From Parvibaculum sp. (GTDB lineage Bacteria; Pseudomonadota; Alphaproteobacteria; Parvibaculales; Parvibaculaceae), in contig NZ_JAUSBV010000008.1 of assembly GCF_030651915.1 (NCBI RefSeq), positions 372,001-436,000 on the forward strand: a stretch of 64,000 nucleotides of DNA. Reading direction: 5' to 3'. The position numbers were made by a program, and so were the translations under genes. Positions 36,362 through 44,557 of this stretch are shown here, in pieces. Position 1 is the stretch's first letter; every line of letters starts with the position of its first letter. The notes beneath the pieces were generated by a model. The model saw only the letters and a list, made by a program, of their open reading frames with translations, did no database searches and was not told the origin of the DNA.

Positions 36362-37870
36362 ATGCCCGCAAGCCCTCTGCCCCTCGGCACGCTGGCGCTC
36401 GACAACGACGCCGAGGCCCCGCTCTATCGCCAGCTCTACGACGCGCTGCGCGACGCCATACTCGACGGGCGGCTGCATCCTGGTGCGCGACTGCCCTCGT
36501 CACGCACATTGGCTGGCGAACTCGGCGTCGGCCGCAACACGGTGCTGACCGCCTACGACCAGCTGACGGCCGAGGGCTATCTGGAGGGACAAGTGGGCGC
36601 CGGCACCCGCATCGCCGCCGTCCTGCCCGACAGCCTGTTGCAACTCGACCGGCAGGCGCGCAGACCCGAGCCGGGACGGCCCGCCCGCAACACACGCGGC
36701 CTCTCCGAGCGCGGCCGCGCGCTCTCCGCAACGCGCCGCCTCGCGCCGACCTACAAACGCGGCGAGGGCCGCCCCTACCTGCATGGGCTGCCGGCCATCG
36801 ACCAGTTTCCGAACCTGCTCTGGAGCCGCCTGCTGGCCCGCCATGCCCGCGACCCGCGACGCGGCAATCTGGGTTACGAGGTCGGCATCGGCCTGCCAGC
36901 GCTGCGCGAGGCCATTGCCGCCTATGCGGGCGCGGCGCGCGGTGTCGTCTGCACGGCGGACCAGGTGATCGTGACGGTCGGCGCACAAGGCGCGCTCGAT
37001 ATGGCCGCCCGGATGCTGCTCGACCCCGGCGACCCGGTCTGGATCGAGGATCCGGGCTATCTCGGCGCACGCGGCGCGTTGATGGGCGCCGGCGCCACAC
37101 TGGTCCCCGTGCCCGTCGATGCCGAGGGCATCGATGTCGAGGCCGGCATCGCCCGGCACGACGCGCCACGCCTGATCTATGTGACCCCGTCCCACCAGTT
37201 TCCGCTCGGCGCGACGCTGTCACTACAGCGCCGCCTCGCGCTGCTCGACCATGCGCGGCAATCCGGCGCCTGGGTGCTGGAAGACGATTATGATTCGGAA
37301 TACCGCTATCAGGGCCGTCCCATCGCCTCGCTGCAGGGTCTCGACCGGGCCGGCACCGTCATCTATATGGGCACATTCGCCAAGACGATGTTTCCGGCCA
37401 TCAAGATCGGCTACCTGATTGTCCCCGAACATCTGGTCGATGCCTTCGGCACCGCCATCCGCATTACCGGTCATGTGCCGCCGTCGACCATTCAGGCGGC
37501 GCTGGCCGACTTCATCGGCGAGGGCCATTACGGCAGCCATGTGCGTCACATGCGGACGCTTTATGCCGGACGGCGGGCCTTGTTGCTTGAGGCGCTGGGC
37601 AACGACCTTGTACCCTGGCTCGAAGCGGCGCCCGGCGAAGGTGGGCTGCAACTCTCGGCCTTTCTGGCCGACGGCGCCGACGATGCGGCGATGGCCCGCG
37701 CCGCCGCCGAGGCCGATATTCACGTCAGTCCGCTCTCGCTCTACAGACTGGAATCCGGACGGCCGGGCCTTTATATGGGCTACGCCTCGGTACCCGAGGC
37801 GGAGATCGGCAAGGCCGCGACGCGCCTCGCCGAGGTGCTGACAAGGGCCGGCTGCCCCCGGCGCCCCTGA
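36362..37870 (+). CDS. MocR-family (PdxR-like) GntR-HTH/aminotransferase fusion regulator
   Basis: This 502-residue protein has an N-terminal GntR winged helix (about 12-80; L-Y-R-Q-L-Y-D-A-L-R, L-P-S-S-R-T-L-A, E-G-Y-L-E-G). A linker leads to a class I aminotransferase-like domain with PLP lysine K341 in T-F-A-K-T-M-F-P. MocR proteins sense PLP or an amine-PLP adduct and usually activate a divergent operon while repressing themselves. Here the divergent genes encode flavin split-barrel proteins. A GST gene follows 11 bp later. Confidence 0.9.
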   Translation: MPASPLPLGTLALDNDAEAPLYRQLYDALRDAILDGRLHPGARLPSSRTLAGELGVGRNTVLTAYDQLTAEGYLEGQVGAGTRIAAVLPDSLLQLDRQARRPEPGRPARNTRGLSERGRALSATRRLAPTYKRGEGRPYLHGLPAIDQFPNLLWSRLLARHARDPRRGNLGYEVGIGLPALREAIAAYAGAARGVVCTADQVIVTVGAQGALDMAARMLLDPGDPVWIEDPGYLGARGALMGAGATLVPVPVDAEGIDVEAGIARHDAPRLIYVTPSHQFPLGATLSLQRRLALLDHARQSGAWVLEDDYDSEYRYQGRPIASLQGLDRAGTVIYMGTFAKTMFPAIKIGYLIVPEHLVDAFGTAIRITGHVPPSTIQAALADFIGEGHYGSHVRHMRTLYAGRRALLLEALGNDLVPWLEAAPGEGGLQLSAFLADGADDAAMARAAAEADIHVSPLSLYRLESGRPGLYMGYASVPEAEIGKAATRLAEVLTRAGCPRRP

Positions 37871-37881
37871 CGGAGAACCCC

Positions 37882-38490
37882 ATGCGCCTCTACCAGATGC
37901 AGGACAGCGGCAATTGCTACAAGGTGCGGCTGCTGGCCCACCAGCTCGGCCTGCCGCTCGAACTTGCCGATGTCGACATCCTGAAGGGCGAGAGCCGGAC
38001 CGCCGACTTCCTCGCCCGCAACCCCAACGGCCGCGTACCGACAGTGGAATTCGACGACGGGCGAACGCTGCCGGAATCGAACGCCATCCTGTTCTATCTG
38101 GCGGAAGGGACCCGCTTTCTGCCGGACGACCGCATGGCCCGCGCGCAGGCGCTGCAATGGATGTTCTTCGAGCAATACAGCCACGAGCCCTATATCGCGG
38201 TCGCCCGCTTCTGGCAGTCGATCAAGCCGGGCGGCTACGAAGAGAAGAAAGACAGCTTCCCCCTCTGGCACGAACGGGGCTATCAGGCGCTCAGCGTCAT
38301 GGAACGCCACCTCGCCGATCATGACTGGTTCGCCGGCGGCCGATACTCCATCGCCGATATCGCGCTCTACGCCTACACGCATGTCGCCCATGAGGGCGGC
38401 TTCGACCTCGCGCCCTGCAAGGCAATCGGCCGCTGGATGAACCGCATACGGAGCGCGCCCGGCCACGTCCCGATGGACTGGCGGCCCTGA
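37882..38490 (+). CDS. Glutathione S-transferase family protein
   Basis: This 202-residue protein has a thioredoxin-like N-terminal domain with the glutathione-site N-P-N-G-R-V-P-T and L-P-E-S-N-A-I-L. An all-helical C-terminal domain contains W-F-A-G-G-R-Y-S-I-A-D-I-A-L-Y-A-Y. It probably conjugates or reduces electrophiles; class and substrate are not clear. It lies 11 bp after the MocR gene and is likely cotranscribed. Confidence 0.9.
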   Translation: MRLYQMQDSGNCYKVRLLAHQLGLPLELADVDILKGESRTADFLARNPNGRVPTVEFDDGRTLPESNAILFYLAEGTRFLPDDRMARAQALQWMFFEQYSHEPYIAVARFWQSIKPGGYEEKKDSFPLWHERGYQALSVMERHLADHDWFAGGRYSIADIALYAYTHVAHEGGFDLAPCKAIGRWMNRIRSAPGHVPMDWRP

Positions 38491-38634
38491 CAAAACGGGG
38501 CCGCCACAAAATGGCCCCAAAATGGCTCGCCTCCCGTCGACTTTCCGAACCCGAACGGCCCTATTTCCCCGCGACACTTTGTCCGCCTGAGGAGGATTTG
38601 CCTCCGAACATCAGCATGTAGCGGGGAGCAAATC

Positions 38635-40905
38635 ATGCCACACACATCGCGCCGCACCGCGTCCGCCGGATCACGGCCGGACCGGTCTCAACCATTTGCC
38701 CTGTTTCTCTTCGTCGTTTGCGTTTCTCTCTTTGTCCTTGTCAGTTTTTCCCAGCATCAGGCTCGCGCCGACAGCGCGGGCCTTGTTCGTATGGCGGATG
38801 TCGAAAGCGGCGCGCTGTTGCTGAACTCCACGGAGCCCGGGAAATATGTGCCAGCCCCGTTGCTCGCAACGGACGTGCAAATCGACGTCACCGGCCCCAT
38901 CGCGCGTGCGCGGGTTACGCAGCACTTCATCAATCCGGGCGATGGTTGGGTCGAAGGCAAATATATCTTTCCGCTGCCGGAGAATGCGGCCGTCGACACA
39001 CTAAAAATGGTAATCGGAAACCGCGTCATCGAGGGGCAGATCAAGGAAAAACAGGAAGCACGACAGGCCTATGAAGAGGCCCGTGCCGAAGGCCGGCGCG
39101 CCAGCCTGGTCGAACAACAGCGCCCCAACGTGTTCACCAATTCCGTCGCCAATATTGGTCCGAAGGAAACGATCGTCATCCAGATCGAGTATCAGCAGAC
39201 GGTGCGTCAGGACGCCGACGCCTTCTCGCTGCGCTTCCCGATGGTCGTCGCGCCCCGTTACATACCGATGAACGCCACGCCGCAGCTTGTCGACTTCAAG
39301 CCCGGCGACGGCGGCTGGGGCGAAATATTGCCGCCCGAAGAACCGCTCGATCTCGAACAACCGCCGGTGCTTCACCCCGATATGGGAAAGATCAACCCGG
39401 TAAGCCTTGCGATTTCGCTCGACGCCGGTTTCGCGCTCGGCTCGGTCGAGAGTGCGCATCACGAAATCGCGCTGATACGCGATGGTCCGCGCAAGGCGAA
39501 ATTGACGCTGGCCGAAGAACTGACGCCAGCCAACAAGGACTTCGAACTCGTGTGGAAGCCGGTTGCGGCATCCGCACCCACCGCCGCGCTCTTTCGCGAA
39601 CGCGTCGGCGACGAGGACTACATCCTCGTCATGCTGACGCCGCCCGCCGGCCAGACATTGCCGAAAGCAAAGCCGCGCGAGATCATCCTGGTGATCGACA
39701 ATTCCGGCTCGATGTCGGGCCCGTCGATCGTCCAGGCCAAACAGAGCCTTCTCTGGGCGCTGGACAGGCTGACGCCCGCCGACACCTTCAATGTGATCCG
39801 CTTCGATCACACGATGACGGTCCTGTTCCCGCAAGCTGTCGCGGCACATGGCGAGAACCTCGACGTGGCCCGCCGGTATGTGCGTGGGCTGTCCGCGCAG
39901 GGCGGCACCGAAATGCTGCCGGCGCTCAAGGCCTCGCTCATCGACCCCAACGCAACCGATAATTCGCGGCTCCGCCAGGTTGTGTTCCTGACCGACGGCG
40001 CGATCTATAACGAGCGCGAACTCTTCACCGAGATCACCAACAATCTCGGACGGTCGCGCATTTTCACGGTCGGCATCGGCTCGGCCCCCAACAGCTACTT
40101 CATGGCCCGCGCCGCCGAAGCCGGACGCGGTACCTTCACGCATATCGGCAGCGAGACGCAGGTCGCCGAGCGCATGAGCGTACTCTTCGAAAAACTGCAG
40201 AATCCGGTAATGACCGACATCGCGGCAAGCTGGCCCGACGGGCGCAACACGCAAAGCTGGCCGAACCCGGTGCCCGATCTCTACAAGGGCGAACCGATCG
40301 TGCTGTCGGCCCGCATGCCGAAGGCGGAGGGAACGCTGACGCTGAAGGGCGAGCTCGCCGGCGCACCCTGGGAAATACGACTACCGCTCGACGCCGGTGA
40401 AACGCGGCCCGGCATCGGCAAGCTCTGGGCACGGCGCAAGATCGAACAGCTCGAGGCCGACGCCCGCATCGAGGGCGACTGGCAGAAGCATGACGACGGC
40501 ATTCTGAAAACCGCGCTCGGCCATCATCTGGTCAGCCGGCTGACGAGCCTGGTCGCGGTCGACGTGACACCGGCGCGCCCCGACGGTGAAGCGCTGACCA
40601 GGCACGACATGCCGGTCAACCTGCCGGAAGGCTGGGACTACGAAAAGGTCTTCGGCGGCGAAGCCATGCCGACGGCGAAACGCGCCGCCCTCCATGCCGC
40701 GCCGCCGCCAATGCTGGCGATGGCCGCCATGGCGCCGGCCGCCGAAACCATGGCGCCCGGCCTCGCCCTGCCGCAGACATCGACCGACGCGGCTTCCTTG
40801 ATCCGTGGCGGACTGCTGGCGCTGATGCTCGCCACCTTGCTGGCCGCCATGCGCTGGCTACAGCGGCAATGGGCGCATACGGCCTTGCCGGGACGGCGGC
40901 TATGA
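38635..40905 (+). CDS. Sortase substrate with VIT and VWA domains (marine proteobacterial sortase target type)
   Basis: This 756-residue exported protein has an N-terminal hydrophobic signal segment (about 22-40). A VIT domain (about 65-200; G-D-G-W-V-E-G-K-Y-I-F-P-L-P, and N-V-F-T-N-S-V-A-N) precedes a von Willebrand A domain whose MIDAS D-x-S-x-S begins at D355. The C-terminus has the sorting layout: L-P-Q-T-S-T at 712-717, a hydrophobic helix and a basic tail (P-G-R-R-L). It matches the TIGR03788-type target paired with class GN sortases. The surface role, possibly adhesion or matrix binding, is inferred. The sortase gene overlaps its stop codon. Confidence 0.9.
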   Translation: MPHTSRRTASAGSRPDRSQPFALFLFVVCVSLFVLVSFSQHQARADSAGLVRMADVESGALLLNSTEPGKYVPAPLLATDVQIDVTGPIARARVTQHFINPGDGWVEGKYIFPLPENAAVDTLKMVIGNRVIEGQIKEKQEARQAYEEARAEGRRASLVEQQRPNVFTNSVANIGPKETIVIQIEYQQTVRQDADAFSLRFPMVVAPRYIPMNATPQLVDFKPGDGGWGEILPPEEPLDLEQPPVLHPDMGKINPVSLAISLDAGFALGSVESAHHEIALIRDGPRKAKLTLAEELTPANKDFELVWKPVAASAPTAALFRERVGDEDYILVMLTPPAGQTLPKAKPREIILVIDNSGSMSGPSIVQAKQSLLWALDRLTPADTFNVIRFDHTMTVLFPQAVAAHGENLDVARRYVRGLSAQGGTEMLPALKASLIDPNATDNSRLRQVVFLTDGAIYNERELFTEITNNLGRSRIFTVGIGSAPNSYFMARAAEAGRGTFTHIGSETQVAERMSVLFEKLQNPVMTDIAASWPDGRNTQSWPNPVPDLYKGEPIVLSARMPKAEGTLTLKGELAGAPWEIRLPLDAGETRPGIGKLWARRKIEQLEADARIEGDWQKHDDGILKTALGHHLVSRLTSLVAVDVTPARPDGEALTRHDMPVNLPEGWDYEKVFGGEAMPTAKRAALHAAPPPMLAMAAMAPAAETMAPGLALPQTSTDAASLIRGGLLALMLATLLAAMRWLQRQWAHTALPGRRL

Positions 40906-41498
40906 ACGCGATCTCGAAAAAAGCGGCGGCCCTGTTCTGGGCCGCCGCGATCGCGCTCTGTCTCGGCGTCGGTTTCTATCAAATCGGCCAAGGGCTTTAC
41001 ATCAAGGCAAAGGCCGAGGTAGCGCAGATTCTGCTGGAACGCGCCTGGCAACGGACACTGACCAATGGTCACCCGCACAAGGCATGGCCATGGGCCGACG
41101 CCTGGCCAGTCGCCAAACTTGAAGTCCCGACGCTTGGCAAAAGCCAGATCGTGCTGTCGAACGCAAGCGGCGAAGCGCTGGCATTCGGACCCGGACATTT
41201 ACTCGGATCGCCCCTTCCCGGCGCTGGCGGAACCTCCGTGATCGCCGGTCACCGCGATACGCATTTTTCGTTTCTGCGCGATCTCAAACGTGACGATACC
41301 GTCACTCTCACAACCTCCGACGGCGTGACGCTGCGTTATTCCGTGGGCGGTATCGAAATCGCCGACGCGCGGCACACACAAATAGACCCGGGTGCACAAA
41401 TGGGCATTGCACTTGTCACTTGTTATCCGTTCGACGAAACGGCGCGCGGACCCTTGCGTTACATCGTTTTTGCGGGGCCGAAACCTGATACGATTTAA
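40902..41498 (+). CDS. Class GN (Gram-negative) sortase
   Basis: This 198-residue protein has an N-terminal transmembrane anchor (about 9-28) and a sortase beta-barrel. Catalytic residues are H117 in V-I-A-G-H-R-D-T-H-F, C174 in L-V-T-C-Y-P-F and R186 in G-P-L-R-Y-I-V. It should cleave the L-P-Q-T motif of its neighbour and transfer the protein to an amine acceptor, which is not known in Gram-negative cells. The ATG overlaps the substrate stop (ATGA), so the pair is co-translated. Confidence 0.93.
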   Translation: MNAISKKAAALFWAAAIALCLGVGFYQIGQGLYIKAKAEVAQILLERAWQRTLTNGHPHKAWPWADAWPVAKLEVPTLGKSQIVLSNASGEALAFGPGHLLGSPLPGAGGTSVIAGHRDTHFSFLRDLKRDDTVTLTTSDGVTLRYSVGGIEIADARHTQIDPGAQMGIALVTCYPFDETARGPLRYIVFAGPKPDTI

Positions 41499-41679
41499 AA
41501 TCAGAAAAGTTTGATCCAATGCAGCGCGTCATCCGTATGGATGGGTTTCGAATGATGCATGTGTCCAAGGCAAGACGGCGGTTTTCCCAATTCTACTTGA
41601 CCGGTGAGGTGCAATTTCGCCGTATAAGTATTGGGGGTATGCGTCGGCCGAGTATCGGCACATGGAAGGTGGATTGCGC

Positions 41680-42303
41680 TTGGGATTGGAAAACTATCGA
41701 AGAACGATTAGCGAAACAAAGCACGCGGCGATCCTGAATGCCGCTCGGGAAAACTTCCTCAAGGGCGGATACAGCCGCGCTGCGATGGCGGAAATCGCGC
41801 GCGATGCGGACGTCTCGACGGCAACGCTCTACAAACATTTCGCGTCCAAGGAAGCTTTGTTCACGGCGGTCGTCGAGGCCGTCTACGACAACATGAATGC
41901 GCCCACTCTCGGCAATATCGAAGGGGCGACAGCGCGCGACGCGCTGACGAAAATATGCAACGTTTATGCGGCGCAGCAGTTCGAAGGACAAATGAACGGT
42001 ATGCTTCGGATCGTGATCGCCGAAGTACCGTCATCGCCAGAACTGGCACGCAAGGTTTTCGAGCGCGGTGTTTCGGCGCGGTACAAACAGTTCCAGCAGG
42101 TGCTCGATGCGCTTGTCAAGCGTGGCGACTTTAAACCTCACGACACCGAGACGGGCGTACGAATGCTCGGCGGCATGGTGAAGGAGTTCATCGTCTGGCC
42201 CGCTCTGTTCATAAGGGAGTTCCAGAGACCGAACGACATCGACAGCAAGATAGAATCCTGTGTCGACGCGTATTTCAGGATGTACGAACGAATACAGAGA
42301 TAG
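41680..42303 (+). CDS. TetR family regulator, first of a tandem pair
   Basis: This protein of about 207 residues has an N-terminal helix-turn-helix with A-A-M-A-E-I-A-R-D-A-D-V-S-T-A-T-L-Y-K-H-F-A-S-K-E, and an effector domain with I-V-I-A-E-V-P and K-E-F-I-V-W-P-A-L-F. The TTG at 41680 is chosen because it aligns with the TTG start of the following paralogue and follows AAGGTGGA; an ATG at 41662 has no ribosome-binding site. It is strikingly similar to the next gene over its whole length, so the pair arose by tandem duplication. Confidence 0.85.
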   Translation: MGLENYRRTISETKHAAILNAARENFLKGGYSRAAMAEIARDADVSTATLYKHFASKEALFTAVVEAVYDNMNAPTLGNIEGATARDALTKICNVYAAQQFEGQMNGMLRIVIAEVPSSPELARKVFERGVSARYKQFQQVLDALVKRGDFKPHDTETGVRMLGGMVKEFIVWPALFIREFQRPNDIDSKIESCVDAYFRMYERIQR

Positions 42304-42328
42304 CCGGAAACGACGGGGGAAAAGAAAA

Positions 42329-42943
42329 TTGAGTTTGGATACGCACAGGCGAAATGTCAGCGACAAGAAGCGCGCCGCCATTCTCAAGGCTGCCCTCGAT
42401 AACTTCCTTCGAAACGGATTCAGCCGCGCCGGCATGGCCGACATCGCACGCGAAGCGGATGTTTCGACGGCGACGCTCTACAAGCACTTCGATTCAAAAG
42501 AATCCCTCTTTGCGGCAGTGGTCAAGCAGGCGGCGCGAAGTGTCGGTGACTATTCCGGCCTTGTTACGCCGGACGACAGCGCCCGCGATATCCTTCGAAA
42601 GCTGTGCAAGGCCTATCTGAGCGTGCAGTTCGAGCATAATGCAAACGCACTGATGCGCATTGTAATCGCGGAGGTTCCGGGTGCACCGAAACTCGCTGCC
42701 GAGATGTATGAAGTGCTGGCAAACCGGCGCAACGACAGCGTGATGGCGGTGATGGATGCGATGATCGAGCGTGGCATGCTGAAACCACACGACGCGGCCT
42801 TCAGTGCCCGGCTGGGCAGTGGCATGTTGAAGGAACTTTTCGTCTGGCCGGCGCTTTTCGAGGCCGACTTCCAGCTTCCGCCCGACGCCGACACGAAAAT
42901 CGATATGTGCGTGAACGCCTTTCTGGAACTCTACGGTGCCTGA
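42329..42943 (+). CDS. TetR family regulator, second of a tandem pair
   Basis: This protein of about 204 residues parallels the preceding regulator segment by segment: the H-T-H A-G-M-A-D-I-A-R-E-A-D-V-S-T-A-T-L-Y-K-H-F-D-S-K-E, then I-V-I-A-E-V-P and K-E-L-F-V-W-P-A-L-F. Recognition-helix residues are nearly identical, so both may bind the same operator. The TTG start at 42329 follows GGGGGAAAAG, 25 bp after the first gene. No structural gene is obviously controlled. Confidence 0.87.
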   Translation: MSLDTHRRNVSDKKRAAILKAALDNFLRNGFSRAGMADIAREADVSTATLYKHFDSKESLFAAVVKQAARSVGDYSGLVTPDDSARDILRKLCKAYLSVQFEHNANALMRIVIAEVPGAPKLAAEMYEVLANRRNDSVMAVMDAMIERGMLKPHDAAFSARLGSGMLKELFVWPALFEADFQLPPDADTKIDMCVNAFLELYGA

Positions 42944-42949
42944 CGCGTT

Positions 42950-43741
42950 CTAGCGCGTCGCCAGAAAGGCATAGCGGTTGACGCTGAGAAAGAACTCGCC
43001 TCGCTCGATCAGCCGCAGTTGATCGTCATACCATTCTTGAACGTCAGCCTCCGAAAGCCCGTACTTCGCGCCATTGCCGCGCGCATAACCGTGGATCGCG
43101 CGCATGATGCCCGCCGCATAGGACACCGGCTGCCAGAAGGCGGCAAACATCGGCACGATCTCGACCCGCGCAACGGTGAAGCCCGCGCGCCGGAACAACG
43201 GCCCGAGCTTCGCCGGCAAATGCGGATCGGCAAGATGCCCGTCCCAGCAGTCGAGAATGCGGGCCATGCGCGCCTCGTCGGAAGAATGCCAGACAATGCT
43301 GCGCCAGTCGGTGTCGAGAACCAGTGCCCGTCCGCCCGGCCGCAGGACACGATGAAGTTCCGCCAGCGCCTTCGGCATGTCGGCGACATATTCATAGACC
43401 TGCGTCGACACCGCGGCATCGAAGGAACCATCCGCGAAATCGAGCGCTGTCGCCTCGCCAACGACGCATTCGGCCTGCGGCAGCGCCGCCAGCCTCGTGC
43501 GCGCCATCGTGATCATGGCCGGCGCCATGTCGAGACCGACGACCCGGCCCGTATCGCCGACCAGCCGCGCCAGATCCTGCGCCAGCAGTCCCGGCCCGAC
43601 GCCGATATCGATAATTCGCTCGCCAGGCTTCGGCGACAGCATGTCGAGCACACGGGCCCGCTGCCCGACGACATCGGGCGTCAGATACATCGCCTCGACG
43701 GCCTTTGCCGCCGCTTCGTCGAATTCGATCATCTGGCTCAC
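42950..43741 (-). CDS. SAM-dependent methyltransferase (UbiE/class I type)
   Basis: This 263-residue protein has motif I I-I-D-I-G-V-G-P-G-L-L, an acidic G-L-D-M after strand 2, D-F-A-D-G-S-F-D-A-A and L-R-P-G-G-R-A-L-V-L-D-T-D. The substrate is unknown; the pattern suits small-molecule methylation. The start is the GTG at 43741, overlapping the stop of the upstream PH-domain gene as GTGA, so the two are coupled. An upstream extension has no methyltransferase character. Confidence 0.85.
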   Translation of the reverse strand: MSQMIEFDEAAAKAVEAMYLTPDVVGQRARVLDMLSPKPGERIIDIGVGPGLLAQDLARLVGDTGRVVGLDMAPAMITMARTRLAALPQAECVVGEATALDFADGSFDAAVSTQVYEYVADMPKALAELHRVLRPGGRALVLDTDWRSIVWHSSDEARMARILDCWDGHLADPHLPAKLGPLFRRAGFTVARVEIVPMFAAFWQPVSYAAGIMRAIHGYARGNGAKYGLSEADVQEWYDDQLRLIERGEFFLSVNRYAFLATR

Positions 43742-44196
43742 GTGTCGTCCTTCTCCCTGTGCGCCGTGATCGCGCGAGCCACGATTTCCGGCTGCGCGAG
43801 ATCGGCGATCAAATACCGTTTTCCATCGCGGAGCGTCAGGGCCAATGCGCCGCCGCCAAAAACCCGCTGTGCAACCGCCGGTCGCACCGCCGCGCCAGCC
43901 ACGTTTTGCAACGGCACCAAGAGCGCGCGGCGCCATGGAAATCCCCACTGTGCATCAAGCCGATCGCCCGCGACCGCGACGCGGAGGGTCCGCGCACGCA
44001 GGAAGGCGTGGAGGAGCAGCAAAGGCACCACCACGGCCTCGATCGCCAGCGCAATGCTGCGGATCGCGGCAAGCGGTGGCTCGCGCGTGTCGGCCCAGAC
44101 ATAGACGCCCGTCCAGATCGCCGCGACGACCAGCGAGGGCAGGTAAATGGTCCAATGGGCGCGGGAAAGCACCGGCGGGGCGGAGGAGTCGATCAT
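43738..44196 (-). CDS. Membrane protein with a bacterial PH-like domain
   Basis: This protein of about 152 residues has two hydrophobic segments near the N-terminus (about 18-35 and 42-62). A short beta-rich region follows, with R-T-L-R-V-A-V-A-G-D-R-L-D-A-Q-W-G and L-T-L-R-D-G-K-R-Y-L-I-A-D. That is the pattern of small bPH2-type membrane proteins. The function is unknown. It is translationally coupled to the methyltransferase. The ATG at 44196 is the best start by topology, though its ribosome-binding site is weak. Confidence 0.6.
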   Translation of the reverse strand: MIDSSAPPVLSRAHWTIYLPSLVVAAIWTGVYVWADTREPPLAAIRSIALAIEAVVVPLLLLHAFLRARTLRVAVAGDRLDAQWGFPWRRALLVPLQNVAGAAVRPAVAQRVFGGGALALTLRDGKRYLIADLAQPEIVARAITAHREKDDT

Positions 44197-44384
44197 GCCT
44201 GGCAGGATTGCAGATGGTCCAGCCGATGGGAAGCGCCGGAATCCGCGGGATTCCGAATGACCGCCGAATTGCCGGGTGGCCATGCCTCATCTGCGCTATA
44301 CTTATAACTGGCCGCGACGCGAGATTTGTGCGGGCCCTCAAGACGACGCCCGCATCCCCGACGGCACAGACGACGGGAGGAAAG

Positions 44385-44513
44385 ATGACCGGCATTGTTC
44401 GCAAGACCGACGACACGAGACAGGGTGAGACGGGACATGGCGTGCGTTATGTTCTCGGCTTCTCGCTATTCGCTGCCTGGGCGGCGCTGAGCCTGATCGT
44501 TATTTTCAGCTAG
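44385..44513 (+). CDS. 42-residue single-span membrane protein
   Basis: An ATG with a strong GGAGGAAAG site opens a 42-codon frame. About 19 polar residues come first ([14 protein letters not shown]), then one hydrophobic helix ([20 protein letters not shown]) to the end. The design resembles small accessory subunits of membrane complexes, but I recognise no family. It ends 44 bp before uvrB. Confidence 0.6.
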   Translation: MTGIVRKTDDTRQGETGHGVRYVLGFSLFAAWAALSLIVIFS

Positions 44514-44557
44514 CCGGCGCTCTGGCGAATCCGCGCGCCGCGCCCCATATTGGGGTC

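Noticed and set aside
41519-41737. 72-codon frame between the sortase and the first TetR gene
   Set aside because: It overlaps the TetR start region, has no ribosome-binding site and no recognisable domain.
44514-44557. LexA/SOS box (GTTC-N7-GTTC) before uvrB or uvrC
   Set aside because: I looked for the alphaproteobacterial pattern upstream of both genes and found no good match.
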